Shown piece by piece: positions 19,126-29,212 of a stretch of 64,000 bases of DNA. The translations under genes and the position numbers were made by a program. This stretch comes from Polyangiaceae bacterium (GTDB lineage Bacteria; Myxococcota_A; Polyangia; Polyangiales; Polyangiaceae). The notes under the pieces were generated by a model that saw nothing but the letters and a program-made list of their open reading frames with translations, had not been told where the DNA came from and ran no database searches. Every line of letters begins with the position of its first letter. Positions within the stretch are counted from its first letter, which is position 1. Where the stretch lies: positions 718,160-782,159 of the forward strand of contig JAWKRG010000005.1 in NCBI GenBank assembly GCA_041389725.1, given 5' to 3'.

Positions 19126-20025
19126 ATGAGCTTCGAGGAGCTTCGAGCCCGGCTGACTAGTGGACGCCCCTTGGTGGTGGACGCGGACACCTGCGCTTCC
19201 TTCCGGGCGCGCGGCGTGATCGTGGACTTTCCTGGCGCGGTGGGTGAGTTGCTCCGCAAGAGCCCTCGCGCCGTGCTCGATCACTACCGCGCCGAGGTCG
19301 AGAGCGACGTAAACGTGGTCTGCGCACTGACGGCGGACACCACGCCTCGGGCCCTGGCCGAAGTGGGCATGCAGCACCGGGCAGCAGCGTTGACCTCCGC
19401 GGCCGTGGAGCTGGCGCAAGAAGCCCGCACGCAATCGAAGCGCCCCATTGCAATAGCGGGAGTACTCGGAAGCGAGATGGTGGCGCCAATGTTTGCCGAT
19501 CGCCTGCGCGAGGAGCTCGAAGAGCACGCAGCGCGCATTCACACCGCGGGCGTGGAGCTGATGCTGGCCCGGGGGCAAGGCTCGCGATTGGAGTTGATGA
19601 CTGCGGTGGCCGCCGCTGCCGCCACGGACTTGCCGGTGTGGGCCATCCTGGAGTGCTTGCAGGGCGCCGAACTCGCCGTCGGCGGCACGCTGCCGCCACT
19701 GCTCGAAGCCCTGCAGGAAGCCGGCGCGTCGGCCGTACTATTCGAGGTGGGCAGCATCGACGACGGCCTGGCCGCTCTCGAGCGCGTGCAGGGCTTGATC
19801 GAAGCCGAGTCCTTCGCGGTTGGAGTGCTGTTGGCGGGCGGTCCCAACTCGGTGCGTGGTTTTCCCGACGAATACTCGGAGCCGCAAACCTGGGCGGCGC
19901 GCGCACTGGAGCTGGACACCGCAGGCGCGCGCGTCATCGGCGGTGGTGCCGGGACGACCGAAGCTCACACGGCGTCCCTGGTGTCCGCGCTGCGCACGAT
20001 CCACCCCACGATCGTGCCGCGCTGA
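19126..20025 (+). CDS. Homocysteine S-methyltransferase-like protein lacking the zinc cysteines
   Basis: The length (299 residues) and overall pattern fit the homocysteine S-methyltransferase (MmuM/MetH N-terminal) barrel. Recognisable are RAVLDHYRAEVESDVNVVCALTADT, PIAIAGVLGS, LPVWAILEC and the C-terminal VIGGGAGTTEAH. In active enzymes the last motif reads GGCCGTTP and an earlier NC supplies the third zinc ligand. Here they are GGGAGTTE and LLAGGPNSV, so all three cysteines are gone. The N-terminal DGG is also changed to DAD. Methyl transfer by the usual zinc mechanism is therefore unlikely. It sits directly upstream of glutamate-cysteine ligase. Confidence 0.8.
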   Translation: MSFEELRARLTSGRPLVVDADTCASFRARGVIVDFPGAVGELLRKSPRAVLDHYRAEVESDVNVVCALTADTTPRALAEVGMQHRAAALTSAAVELAQEARTQSKRPIAIAGVLGSEMVAPMFADRLREELEEHAARIHTAGVELMLARGQGSRLELMTAVAAAAATDLPVWAILECLQGAELAVGGTLPPLLEALQEAGASAVLFEVGSIDDGLAALERVQGLIEAESFAVGVLLAGGPNSVRGFPDEYSEPQTWAARALELDTAGARVIGGGAGTTEAHTASLVSALRTIHPTIVPR

Positions 20026-20199
20026 TTGTGCGCGTTCTCGGTCGGGCCCTGGACGCCCCTGCAGCCTCCCGACGGTGCCGCGAGGGGACTAGGCGTGCGG
20101 CGCGGGTTCAAGGATACTCAGGCAGCTTTTGAGGAGCTGCGGACATGGCAAGGTCCCGTCCGCAGCCGCAACTACCCGGCCTTGGGCCAAGCGTCATCG

Positions 20200-21567
20200 A
20201 TGTCGTTCTTTCCTTCCGACCCTCCCCCCGGCGAACGGCTAACGGACTTCGAGCAGTTGCTGGAGCCCTTTCGGCAAGTCGAAAAGCCAAAAGCGCAGTG
20301 GAAGATCGGTCCCGAGTCCGAGAAGTTCGGTGTTCAAGCGACGAGCGGCGCGCCCCTTTCCTACGACGGCGATCACGGCGTGCTGCGAGTGCTGGCAGCG
20401 CTTGCCGAGTCTCATGGCTGGAATCCGGCGCGGGAGAGTGACGATGGCCCCATCATCTCGCTCACCCGCGAGAAGGCTTCGATCACCCTGGAGCCCGGGG
20501 CGCAGCTCGAGCTCTCCGGCGCGCCAGCCGCCGACATTCACGAGATTTGCGCCGCCCAGCGTGGGCACTTGTCGGAGCTGCGCGAAATCTCCAGCGAGAT
20601 GAACCTCAGCTGGTTGGGCGTTGGGTTTCATCCCTTGGCTTCTCAGGACGAGCTGCCCTGGGTGCCCAAGCAACGTTACAAGATCATGCGCGAGTACCTG
20701 CCGACGCGGGGGCACCGCGCGTTGGACATGATGCGGCGCACCGCGACGGTGCAGGCCAACCTCGACTACTCGAACGAACGCGATGCCATGCGCAAGTTGG
20801 TCGTGGGGCTGAAGCTCGCGCCGCTGCTCAATGCCATGACCGCGAACTCGCCTTTCCTCGAGGGACGGATCAGCGGCAAGAAGAGCCTGCGCGGTGAGGT
20901 GTGGCTGGACATGGATCCGGCCCGTTCGGGGCTGTTGCCAGAGCTATGCGAGAAAGAAGAGCCCACCTACGCCGATTACGCCGAGTGGGCACTCGACGCT
21001 GGCATGTTCTTGTTCAAGCGCGACGGTCAAGTCGTAGCCAACACCGGGCAAACGTTCCGCAGCTTTTGGCAGAACGGCTTCCAAGGTCACCACGCCACGA
21101 TGGCGGATTGGCGCTTGCACTTGAACACGCTCTTTCCCGAGGCTCGCATCAAGGGCACGCTGGAGTTCCGGCCCTGCGATTCCTTGCCTGCGGATTTGGT
21201 CTGCGCAGTCCCCGCCTTGTTCACCGGCCTGATGTACGACGAGGACACCCTCACGCGCGCCTACGCCTTTGCGATGCCGCTGAGCTGGACGCGCGCGGAG
21301 CGCGAGGCGCTGATTGCCGACGGGCTGGCGGCGCGCTTGCCGAACAAGGACGTGCGCGAGTTGGCGTTGGAGGTCTTGCAGCTCGCGGAGCAGGGCCTGG
21401 AGCATCGCGCCCGCAAGAACGCGCGGGGTCAGGATGAGCGGGTCCACCTCGCCACCCTGCGCAAGCTGGTGGAAGCGGGCCGTTGTCCGGCGGATCGCTT
21501 GCTCGAGGGACTGAGTCCCGGAGACCCAGACTTGCGCGTGGAGATCCTAGCGCGGACGCGCGTTTGA
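20200..21567 (+). CDS. gshA: Glutamate-cysteine ligase (plant-type GCS2 family)
   Basis: This 455-residue enzyme joins L-glutamate and L-cysteine using ATP, the first step of glutathione (or ergothioneine-type gamma-glutamylcysteine) synthesis. The sequence shows the plant/proteobacterial GCL pattern: WKIGPESEKFGV near residue 35, ITLEPGAQLELSGAPAADIHE, SWLGVGFHPLA, RTATVQANLDYSNERDAMRK, ANSPFLEGR, RGEVWLDMDPARSGLLP, and TLEFRPCDSLPA. The start at 20200 puts the conserved core at the usual distance from the N-terminus; the frame is open back to 20026 but that extension is not protein-like. No glutathione synthetase is in the window. Confidence 0.95.
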   Translation: MSFFPSDPPPGERLTDFEQLLEPFRQVEKPKAQWKIGPESEKFGVQATSGAPLSYDGDHGVLRVLAALAESHGWNPARESDDGPIISLTREKASITLEPGAQLELSGAPAADIHEICAAQRGHLSELREISSEMNLSWLGVGFHPLASQDELPWVPKQRYKIMREYLPTRGHRALDMMRRTATVQANLDYSNERDAMRKLVVGLKLAPLLNAMTANSPFLEGRISGKKSLRGEVWLDMDPARSGLLPELCEKEEPTYADYAEWALDAGMFLFKRDGQVVANTGQTFRSFWQNGFQGHHATMADWRLHLNTLFPEARIKGTLEFRPCDSLPADLVCAVPALFTGLMYDEDTLTRAYAFAMPLSWTRAEREALIADGLAARLPNKDVRELALEVLQLAEQGLEHRARKNARGQDERVHLATLRKLVEAGRCPADRLLEGLSPGDPDLRVEILARTRV

Positions 21568-21857
21568 CGCGGCGCGCCAGGCGGACGCGACTGTGGCGAC
21601 GCTCATCCGCTCAGCCGCAGCCAGCAGCATTCAACACCCCTAACGAGGCACTGGACAGACCCACAGCCCACGCGCGCTGGACTGTCGCTCCCCGACCACA
21701 CCCGTAGGATCCGACCGTCAGAGGTCGCACCTGCGCGGAGAATGTGCGCCCCCACGAAAAACCTGACTTTACGCCGGCTTAGCGCTATGCGGGGATCAAT
21801 GGTGCGCCCTTTGCGTACAGCAAGCTAGGGCTTTATTTGGCTTGGAAAGGAAAGGCC

Positions 21858-22571
21858 ATGAAACGAATCATCACTTCCGTAGCTTTGGTGGCTGCCATCG
21901 GCGCACTGTCCGGTTGCAGCAAGGAGGAAACGGTTTCCTCCGAGAACATCAAGACCAAGGGCATCGCCGCTCTCATCGAGGTGAAGGCGGAGAACGAGAA
22001 TAGCTCTCAGGTCCGTGTCGAGCTGCTCGTGGGCGGCGACGAGAGCAACACCCACGTCATTCTCGACAATGGTGACAAGCTCACGGTTGCGGCGAACGGC
22101 GAGACCAAGACCCTCAGCGCGGAGTCTGAAGGCATCTACACGGCGACGATCGGCACCGGTGCCGCGGACACGGAGTTCGTGATCGGTCTCGAGCGCCCCG
22201 ATGACACTCCGGCCCCGAACAGCACTGGCAAGCTGCCGGCTCCCTTCACCCTGGCCACCATCGACAACAAGTCACGGGCCACGGATGCCGTCGACATCAC
22301 CTGGGACCCCTCGGGTAGTGATTCGATCGTGATCGACGTGCTGGGTGACTGCATCAAGGAGCACAAGGACATCAAGACCTCGGACACGGGCTCCTACACC
22401 ATCGCCGCTGGCGACCTGGTCAGCGGGTTCGATTCCGACAAGGACAAGACCTGCGACGTGACGGTTCGCGTCTGGCGTGAGCGCGGCGGTTCCCCCGACG
22501 GCGCCTACGACGGCGAGAGCACGATGGTGATGCGCCAGGTGCGCTCCACCAAGTTCCAGGCCGCTCCCTGA
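21858..22571 (+). CDS. Lipoprotein of unknown function
   Basis: This 237-residue protein begins MKRIITSVALVAAIGALSGCSKE, a textbook lipoprotein signal, after an AAAGG site. The mature part is rich in Thr, Asp, Ser and Val and looks all-beta, with about two immunoglobulin-like segments (ALIEVKAENENSSQVRVELLVGGDE; AVDITWDPSGSDSIVIDVLG). Only two cysteines remain in the mature chain, 40 residues apart, and may form a disulfide. I do not recognise a family. It is followed by a hairpin terminator and another lipoprotein gene. Confidence 0.82.
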   Translation: MKRIITSVALVAAIGALSGCSKEETVSSENIKTKGIAALIEVKAENENSSQVRVELLVGGDESNTHVILDNGDKLTVAANGETKTLSAESEGIYTATIGTGAADTEFVIGLERPDDTPAPNSTGKLPAPFTLATIDNKSRATDAVDITWDPSGSDSIVIDVLGDCIKEHKDIKTSDTGSYTIAAGDLVSGFDSDKDKTCDVTVRVWRERGGSPDGAYDGESTMVMRQVRSTKFQAAP

Positions 22572-22591
22572 GTCTGAACGACGAACGCCAA

Positions 22592-22628
22592 GAGGCCGGG
22601 CAGCGAACGCGCTCCCGGCCTCGCGGCA
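22592..22628 (+). terminator. Rho-independent terminator after the lipoprotein gene
   Basis: A long stem (GAGGCCGGG/CCCGGCCTC, extended inward by AGCG/CGCT with one bulged base and an AACG loop) lies 20 bases after the stop codon. It is followed by GCGGCATTTTG. The T-run is short and offset, but stem strength is high. Confidence 0.65.
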
Positions 22629-22813
22629 TTTTGTGTCGAGCAGTTCGAGATCCCGCTCGCAGCTAGACACCGGGTGTCACATGCGCGAGTGCCCTCGCGG
22701 GCGTGAAAAGGGGCCGGATCGACGCAACGGTCCGCCTCGTAGAGCTAGACGCTTGCGGCCTAGCGGGAATCAGGCGATCAGAAATCTAGGCGGGGCAAGT
22801 GGAAGGGGAAGCC

Positions 22814-23566
22814 ATGCGTGTAACAGCTGCGATCGGTACGGCGCTCCTATTGGGCGCTCTCTTGGCCTGCAAGTCGAGCAGCAGTAGCTCGGGTCCGGCG
22901 GCGAGCGCGTCAGCGGCTTCGGATGAAGCCGTCGACGACTCCCCGGTGGGTTCCTTCGGCAAGATCACCGACGCCGAGGTCGAGGCGCGCGCCAAGGCCG
23001 CGGGTTTCAAGATCCTGAAGACCGAGTCCGATACCGACGGCGGCGGTGTTAGCTTGCTCGCCCTCGAGCTCGAGGACGCAAAGCACTACGCCTACGTGAA
23101 CTTGTACGACCTGGCACCCCCCAGAACCAACAAGGGTCTACACGCGGCCAAGATGGGGTCGACCGGTGGGATCGCCATCGAGCTCGACGATGAGTATCAC
23201 AAGCCCGACGCTGACAAGCTGCTGTCCGATTTGGTTGCCAAACAGCCCGTGGACGGCGCCACACGCGCAAAGCTGAAGGCCGCGCTCGAGTCCCTGGGCT
23301 GGGATGTCGAGAGCGCCTCGAGCGAGACCGAAGACGGGCTGACCGTCAACAGCGTCACGGGCACCAATGACGACGGCGGCATCAGCGTGACACACATCGA
23401 TCTGAGCGCCGCCCTCAAGGACAAGCGCGCCGCCATCGACGGCACCAAGCTGATGAACGTATTCGTGTGTAAAGACTGCACGAAGCGCAAGGTCAACGCG
23501 TTCTCGGAAGCGTGGCAGCGAGCCAAGGCCGGACGCTTGCTGCGCAAGATCGCGAAGTCGGACTGA
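22814..23566 (+). CDS. Lipoprotein of unknown function
   Basis: The start follows GAAGGGGAA at good spacing and yields a lipoprotein signal (AIGTALLLGALLACKSS), then a run of serines and a short Ala/Ser linker; the protein has 250 residues. The mature region is acidic and globular (FGKITDAEVEARAKAAGFKILKTE). CKDCTK near the C-terminus supplies the only cysteine pair after the lipidated one. No known domain was identified. It is tandem with the previous lipoprotein gene but separated by a terminator, so it is probably transcribed from its own promoter in the 190-base gap. Confidence 0.8.
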   Translation: MRVTAAIGTALLLGALLACKSSSSSSGPAASASAASDEAVDDSPVGSFGKITDAEVEARAKAAGFKILKTESDTDGGGVSLLALELEDAKHYAYVNLYDLAPPRTNKGLHAAKMGSTGGIAIELDDEYHKPDADKLLSDLVAKQPVDGATRAKLKAALESLGWDVESASSETEDGLTVNSVTGTNDDGGISVTHIDLSAALKDKRAAIDGTKLMNVFVCKDCTKRKVNAFSEAWQRAKAGRLLRKIAKSD

Positions 23567-23652
23567 CGCGCCCTGAAGCCCACGTTGGCCGCGAAGCGGA
23601 AGCTGCGCGAATCGACGCCGACGTCGCAGGCCGGCGTTCTCGTGACGTCGCG

Positions 23653-25080
<1,428 letters not shown>

Positions 25081-25231
25081 GGTTTGCCCCTGATCCAACG
25101 GCGCAGAGCTGCACACCTTGAGCTTCAGGTAGGTACATGTGGGTTGGCGCCCCGCGTGGCAGCCAGCCGCAGTTGCCGTATCGAGCGCAGGGGCCGCGCG
25201 TTCAGCGCTTGTGTGTCCTTCGCTCCGCCGC

Positions 25232-25669
25232 TCAGCGCGCGCTGCAGCGGTCCAAGTCCGCGTCGTTCTTCACGGCGGCGATGCACTTGGCTTCAGTGGA
25301 CGTGGTCTCGCGCTCCAAGCAGCTGTTCGTCTGCTCTTCGATGCGCTTCGCGAAGTCGGCGCTGCTCTTCTCGCGCTCGATGCGGGCCGCGATGGCCGTG
25401 CGCGCGTCGGGGTCGCTCTCCTCCGCAAGCACCAGCTCCAGGGCCAAGGTCTCGACGCGTCGCGCCGCCGCTTCGCACTCGGCTCGGCTCGCCACGCGGC
25501 TCTTGGGCTGCGCTTCGTCGCTGGCGACGCCGGTGCGCGCGTCCACGCCGTTGTGCTCGCGCCAGTCGCCCAGGATGTCACCGGGGTCGCGGGCCTCTCC
25601 AGGGCCGCAGCTCGTCGCGGCGAACAACGTTGCGCCGCACACCAGGAGGGCTCTCACGCGCGAGAGCAT
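25232..25669 (-). CDS. Small putative lipoprotein
   Basis: This 145-residue protein has the signal MLSRVRALLVCGATLFAATSCGPGE. The mature chain is highly charged and predicted helical (RVETLALELVLAEESDPDARTAIAARIEREKSS), with four cysteines besides the lipidated one in the last 90 residues, spaced as in small disulfide-linked helical hairpins. The frame is open further upstream to 25999, but that extension has no signal and low coding character. I do not recognise the family. Confidence 0.72.
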   Translation of the reverse strand: MLSRVRALLVCGATLFAATSCGPGEARDPGDILGDWREHNGVDARTGVASDEAQPKSRVASRAECEAAARRVETLALELVLAEESDPDARTAIAARIEREKSSADFAKRIEEQTNSCLERETTSTEAKCIAAVKNDADLDRCSAR

Positions 25670-25991
25670 ACCAGGGCTGGCCGAAGGCGTTGCGGCGGTC
25701 CGCGCAGGCGTGACGCATGCTGCGGGAGGAGTACTCCGCGCCGCCGAGGGTCGAGACCCAAAAAAGCCCGAGACAAACCCTGGCCCGGGCGAAATTCTCC
25801 AGGACTCGCACTCCAGACCAGCCCGAGGCGTGACAGCCCCCGGTGCACCGCCTCGTCGCTCACCAAAGTTTTTCCTATGATTCCCGCTATTTACGCAGAT
25901 GCGCTGCGCCTTGCGCCCGGAATTATTTCGTGTACGAATGAATCGCCCCGGGGGCGCGTCGCCGCCGGACCGCAGTCGACGAGGCTTCGCC
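25670..25991. other. Intergenic region with AT-rich patch and promoter-like boxes
   Basis: This 322-base gap holds no convincing gene. A locally AT-rich patch at about 25865-25950 contains TTGCGC, 16 bases, then TACGAA, a plausible promoter for the acyl-CoA dehydrogenase gene. A minus-strand terminator-like hairpin is listed separately. Confidence 0.4.
25760..25790 (-). terminator. Minus-strand terminator-like hairpin with no annotated upstream gene
   Basis: Read on the minus strand, a GCCCG/CGGGC stem (arms 25786-25790 and 25766-25770) is followed at once by six T residues (25765-25760). A second short hairpin (GGGTC/GACCC) follows. No minus-strand gene ends to the right of it, because the next gene is the plus-strand acyl-CoA dehydrogenase. 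Confidence 0.5.
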
Positions 25992-27161
25992 ATGTTCAAT
26001 CCCTACACCGAAGAGCACGATCACTTTCGCAAGACCGTTCGCCAGTTCACTGAGCGCGAGATCGCGCCCTTCGCGGACGAGTGGGAAGAGCAGAAGGACT
26101 TCCCGAGCGAGCTCTTCAAGAAAGCGGGACAGCTCGGCATCTTCGGCGCGCACTATCCCGAAGAGCACGGTGGATCGGGCGGCGACTACTGGTTCTCGGT
26201 GGCCAAGGCGCAGGAGCTGCCCCTCGGTCGTTGCGCCGGCGTGACCATGGCTTTGCTGGTGCAGAGCGACATGGCCACGCCCGTCATCAGCGATCTCGGC
26301 ACGCCGGAACAGATCGAAGAGTTCCTGAAGCCGGCCCTGGCGGGCGACAAGATCGCCTCCATCGGCGTGTCCGAGCCTGGCGCGGGCAGCGACGTCGCCG
26401 GCATTCGTACCCACGCGCGCCGCGATGGCAGCGACTACATCCTCAACGGCCAGAAGACGTTCATCACCAACGGCGCGCGCGCGGACTTCATCACGATGTT
26501 GGTGAAGACCAACCCCGACACCGGCGCCCACGGTTGCACCTTCTTCTTGGTGCCCACGAAAGAGAAGGGCTTTCGCGTGGGGCGACGCCTGGACAAGGTG
26601 GGCAATCACGCGTCGGACACGGCGGAGTTGTTCCTGGAAGATGTGCGCATTCCCGAGCGCTATCGCCTGGGCGAAGAGAACATGGGCTTCATGTACCTGA
26701 TGCAGAACTTCCAGACCGAGCGCTTGATCGGCTCCGTGAGCGGACTCGCGGGCTCGCGCGCGGTGGTCGACTACTCGCGCAAGTACGGGGAAGAGCGCGT
26801 TGCCTTCGGCAAGCCGATCATCAAGCGCGAAGTGTGGCAGCACAAGTTCGTGGACATGTACATCAAGCTGGAGATGGCCCAGGCCTTCGTCGACCGCGTC
26901 GTGGATCAGTACAACGAAGAGAAGTACGTGAAGAAGGAGGCCATCTCCTTCGAGACCGTGAAGCTGATCAGCATGGCCAAGGTCGTGGCCGGCGATCTGG
27001 TGGCGGAGATCGCCGATACCTGTCTGCAGTTCCACGGCGGTTGGGGCTACATCGAGGAGTACCCCATCGCGCGCGCCTGGCGCGACGCCCGCTTGCTGAA
27101 GATCGGCGGCGGCACCAGCGAGACGATGACCTACTACCTCGCCAAGATCATGGGGCTCTGA
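25992..27161 (+). CDS. Acyl-CoA dehydrogenase, long-chain-like
   Basis: This 389-residue FAD enzyme oxidises acyl-CoA to trans-2-enoyl-CoA in beta-oxidation. Domains follow the family order: N-terminal helices, a beta domain with GVSEPGAGSDVAG and ITNGARADFI (flavin and substrate contacts), and C-terminal helices with FGKPIIKREVWQHKFVDM, CLQFHGGWGY and the final IGGGTSETM. The catalytic Glu of medium-chain enzymes sits at YEGTSE; here it is GGGTSE. As in long-chain and isovaleryl enzymes, the base is probably the Glu in QTERLIG near residue 243. No ETF genes are adjacent. The start at 25992 matches the family N-terminus. Confidence 0.95.
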   Translation: MFNPYTEEHDHFRKTVRQFTEREIAPFADEWEEQKDFPSELFKKAGQLGIFGAHYPEEHGGSGGDYWFSVAKAQELPLGRCAGVTMALLVQSDMATPVISDLGTPEQIEEFLKPALAGDKIASIGVSEPGAGSDVAGIRTHARRDGSDYILNGQKTFITNGARADFITMLVKTNPDTGAHGCTFFLVPTKEKGFRVGRRLDKVGNHASDTAELFLEDVRIPERYRLGEENMGFMYLMQNFQTERLIGSVSGLAGSRAVVDYSRKYGEERVAFGKPIIKREVWQHKFVDMYIKLEMAQAFVDRVVDQYNEEKYVKKEAISFETVKLISMAKVVAGDLVAEIADTCLQFHGGWGYIEEYPIARAWRDARLLKIGGGTSETMTYYLAKIMGL

Positions 27162-27224
27162 GGCCGCACGAGATCGCGCGGTTCAAGCACGACCCGGACA
27201 TCGCGAAAGGGTACGCGAGCGACG

Positions 27225-27473
27225 TCATGAGATGCCGCGTTCGCGGCGAGTGCGTTCGGAATGGCGCGCGCTGATCTCGTCGGCGACCGTGCCCAGATCG
27301 TCCGCGGCGGTCTTGGCGTCGCCATTCAGGTAGGCGCGCAATCCCTGGACCGCGAGCAACACCAAGCTCGAGTTGACGCCGCGCTCGGATAGATCAGCGC
27401 CGCTCTCCGGGCGCTTCACCAGCTCTTCCAGCTCGTCGAAGAGTTCCTTCACCAAGGCGTCGAAGCGGTTCAT
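27225..27473 (-). CDS. Small conserved-looking hypothetical protein
   Basis: This 82-residue protein starts MNRFDALVKELFDELEELV; an in-frame ATG at 27491 adds six residues. It is helical and charged, with a hydrophobic central helix (SSLVLLAVQGLRAYLNGD) and a basic C-terminus. No signal or domain was recognised. Codon use is typical of neighbouring genes. It is convergent with the acyl-CoA dehydrogenase gene and divergent from the DUF1232 gene. Confidence 0.6.
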   Translation of the reverse strand: MNRFDALVKELFDELEELVKRPESGADLSERGVNSSLVLLAVQGLRAYLNGDAKTAADDLGTVADEISARHSERTRRERGIS

Positions 27474-27619
27474 GGCGGCAGCTTCGGGCAATCGTGCCGC
27501 TATCGCAACCCGCTCACTGCCGGCAAGGCCATGGAAATCATGATGGAAACGACGCCTGCCCTCTGCCGCGTCCGTGGCTGCCCTTTACGATGCCCGAAGG
27601 GGACTTACCTTGGGCCATC

Positions 27620-27895
27620 ATGCCGGAAAATCGCTCGGTTCCGTCTTTGGCGCGCTTCTTCCTCGATCACCGCGCCTCGCCGTTTGCCAAGCTGTTCCTG
27701 CTGTTGGCGGTCATCTACGTGATTTCGCCCGTGGACTTGATTCCAGATATCGTGGTCGTCATCGGCTGGCTCGACGATTTGGCCGTCGCCGCGGCGTCTG
27801 CCACTTCTCTGTTCCTGGCCATCCGTCGCTATCGGCTGAAGGCGAGCCAGCCGCCAGCCATCGAGACGACGGGCGTCGAAGTTCGCCCTACCTGA
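27620..27895 (+). CDS. YkvA/DUF1232 family membrane protein
   Basis: This 91-residue protein contains the DUF1232 hallmark YVISPVDLIPDIVVVIGWLDD near residues 32-52, flanked by hydrophobic helices (AKLFLLLAVIYVI; LAVAAASATSLFLAI). The family consists of small membrane proteins of unknown molecular role. ATG at 27620 places the hallmark at the usual distance; ATG at 27590 is possible and adds ten residues. The Shine-Dalgarno match is weak for both. Confidence 0.85.
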   Translation: MPENRSVPSLARFFLDHRASPFAKLFLLLAVIYVISPVDLIPDIVVVIGWLDDLAVAAASATSLFLAIRRYRLKASQPPAIETTGVEVRPT

Positions 27896-27965
27896 GGTTC
27901 GTCCGATCTGGAGCCCGCGCGACGAGCACCATCCGCGGCCTCGATCGAGTGTAAGCTCGCCGCGG

Positions 27966-28574
27966 ATGAGGGCGTTCTTTCCACGAAACACCGTGAAACT
28001 CGGTCTCCTTTGCTCCACGCTCTTGGTGACGAGCGCTTGCGCTCGGCAAAAGCCCGCGACAGAAGCGCCCGCCGGCCCGGCGCCGGACCTGCAACAAGCG
28101 CCGGGCACGAACCTCGACCAACTCGAGGCGGAGCTCGCGGCGGCAGAACGCCAGCTGACGGCGACGCTGCCCGTGACCTCCGCGTCGCGCGCCGCCAAGC
28201 CAGCAGAGGAACCTGCACCCGCAGCGCAGCCAGAGGACGAGGACGGAAGCAAGCCGACCGGAGGCCAGGAAGCCAGGCCGGGGGCCAGCGTCGTGAGCAA
28301 GCCGACGACGTCACCTGCGCCGCCGCCCACACCAGCACCCAAAACAGAAGAAGCCGCTGGCAGCGCGGGACTCGGGGCGAGTCAACAGAATGCGATTCCA
28401 AGTTGCGACACTGCGTGCAAGGCGCTCTCGTCGATGGAGCGCAGCGCCGACCGCATCTGTGAGATCACCGGCGAAGCCGACGAGCGCTGCACCCGAGCAC
28501 GTGGCCGCGTCGGGTCCGCGAGTGAGCGCGTGAAGTCGTCCGGCTGCACCTGCGCGTCCGACGACAACGACTAG
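27966..28574 (+). CDS. Lipoprotein with coiled-coil and proline-rich linker
   Basis: This 202-residue protein has the signal KLGLLCSTLLVTSACARQ. A short coiled coil (LDQLEAELAAAERQLTATLP) near residue 50 is followed by a Pro/Ala/Glu linker of about 70 residues. The C-terminal helical segment has six cysteines (SCDTACKALSS, RICEITGEADERCTRARGRV, GCTCAS), suggesting two or three disulfides. Similar Cys-containing helical tails occur in other myxobacterial lipoproteins, but I cannot name the family. Its last bases are part of a 23-bp repeat shared with the convergent gene. Confidence 0.8.
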   Translation: MRAFFPRNTVKLGLLCSTLLVTSACARQKPATEAPAGPAPDLQQAPGTNLDQLEAELAAAERQLTATLPVTSASRAAKPAEEPAPAAQPEDEDGSKPTGGQEARPGASVVSKPTTSPAPPPTPAPKTEEAAGSAGLGASQQNAIPSCDTACKALSSMERSADRICEITGEADERCTRARGRVGSASERVKSSGCTCASDDND

Positions 28575-28661
28575 GCCGCGCGCGCCAGATCGACCGGCTC
28601 GGGCGGGCGACCCGCACCAGACGCCGCCGTTCAGGCGGACGACTAGGCCGCGCGCGCCAGA
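28567..28661. repeat. 23-bp perfect direct repeat bridging two convergent gene ends
   Basis: The same 23 bases, beginning ACGACTAGGCCGCG, occur at 28567-28589 and 28639-28661. The first copy contains the stop codon of the rightward lipoprotein gene. The second contains the stop codon of the leftward gene (read as its complement). The copies are 72 bases apart. Confidence 0.85.
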
Positions 28662-29212
28662 CGAATCTTCTCGGCCTGGCCGGCGCGATAGAAGCGTCGC
28701 AGCTTCTTCACGCGCTCTTCGCGGTTCGGCATCGCCATCAAGCGCGATACGAAGCGCGCTGCCAGGTCGTTGGCCATGCGGTAGCGCTGCCCCGCCTCGC
28801 TGTCCTCGGGGTGCAAGAAAGAGACGTTCTCGAACAGGCGTTCGCGCAATCGCCGGCCGTTCTCAGCCTGTTCGTCGGCCAGCAGCACGAACTTGTCCAC
28901 CTCTGCTTGCAGCTCCAGCTCCAGCTGCGTCGCTGGCAAACGTGTGCGCGCGCGCTCCGTGACGTACACGAAGTGGCTCACACCCTCGGCGATCTGAAAC
29001 CACAAGTCGCAGCCCCCGGGCCGCATGGGCTCGCCGGGTGGCAGCAGCAGCGCGATCTCCAGCGCGTCCTCGTGTTCGCGCAGCAGCAGAGTTTCTCGAC
29101 CGCCGTCGTTTGCCGTGCGCACGAAGTCGACGACGTTGGGGCGAGACTCGAGTCCGTAGATGCGCTCCAGGCGGCGCTGGATGTTGTGAAGCGTTCGCGT
29201 GCGTCGACTCAA
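28643..29212 (-). CDS. Hypothetical protein translationally coupled to upstream gene
   Basis: I chose TTG at 29212, whose last two bases and next base form the TGA stop of the upstream gene (TTGA overlap); longer frames would overlap that gene by about 90 bases. The protein has 189 residues, beginning SRRTRTLHNIQRRLERIYGLE. It is cytoplasmic by composition: an alpha/beta N-terminal half (ALEIALLLPPGEP, IAEGVSHFVYVTERA), then helices (LELQAEVDKFVLLADEQ). No enzyme motif was recognised. The fixed coupling suggests it acts with the upstream protein. Confidence 0.78.
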   Translation of the reverse strand: MSRRTRTLHNIQRRLERIYGLESRPNVVDFVRTANDGGRETLLLREHEDALEIALLLPPGEPMRPGGCDLWFQIAEGVSHFVYVTERARTRLPATQLELELQAEVDKFVLLADEQAENGRRLRERLFENVSFLHPEDSEAGQRYRMANDLAARFVSRLMAMPNREERVKKLRRFYRAGQAEKIRLARAA

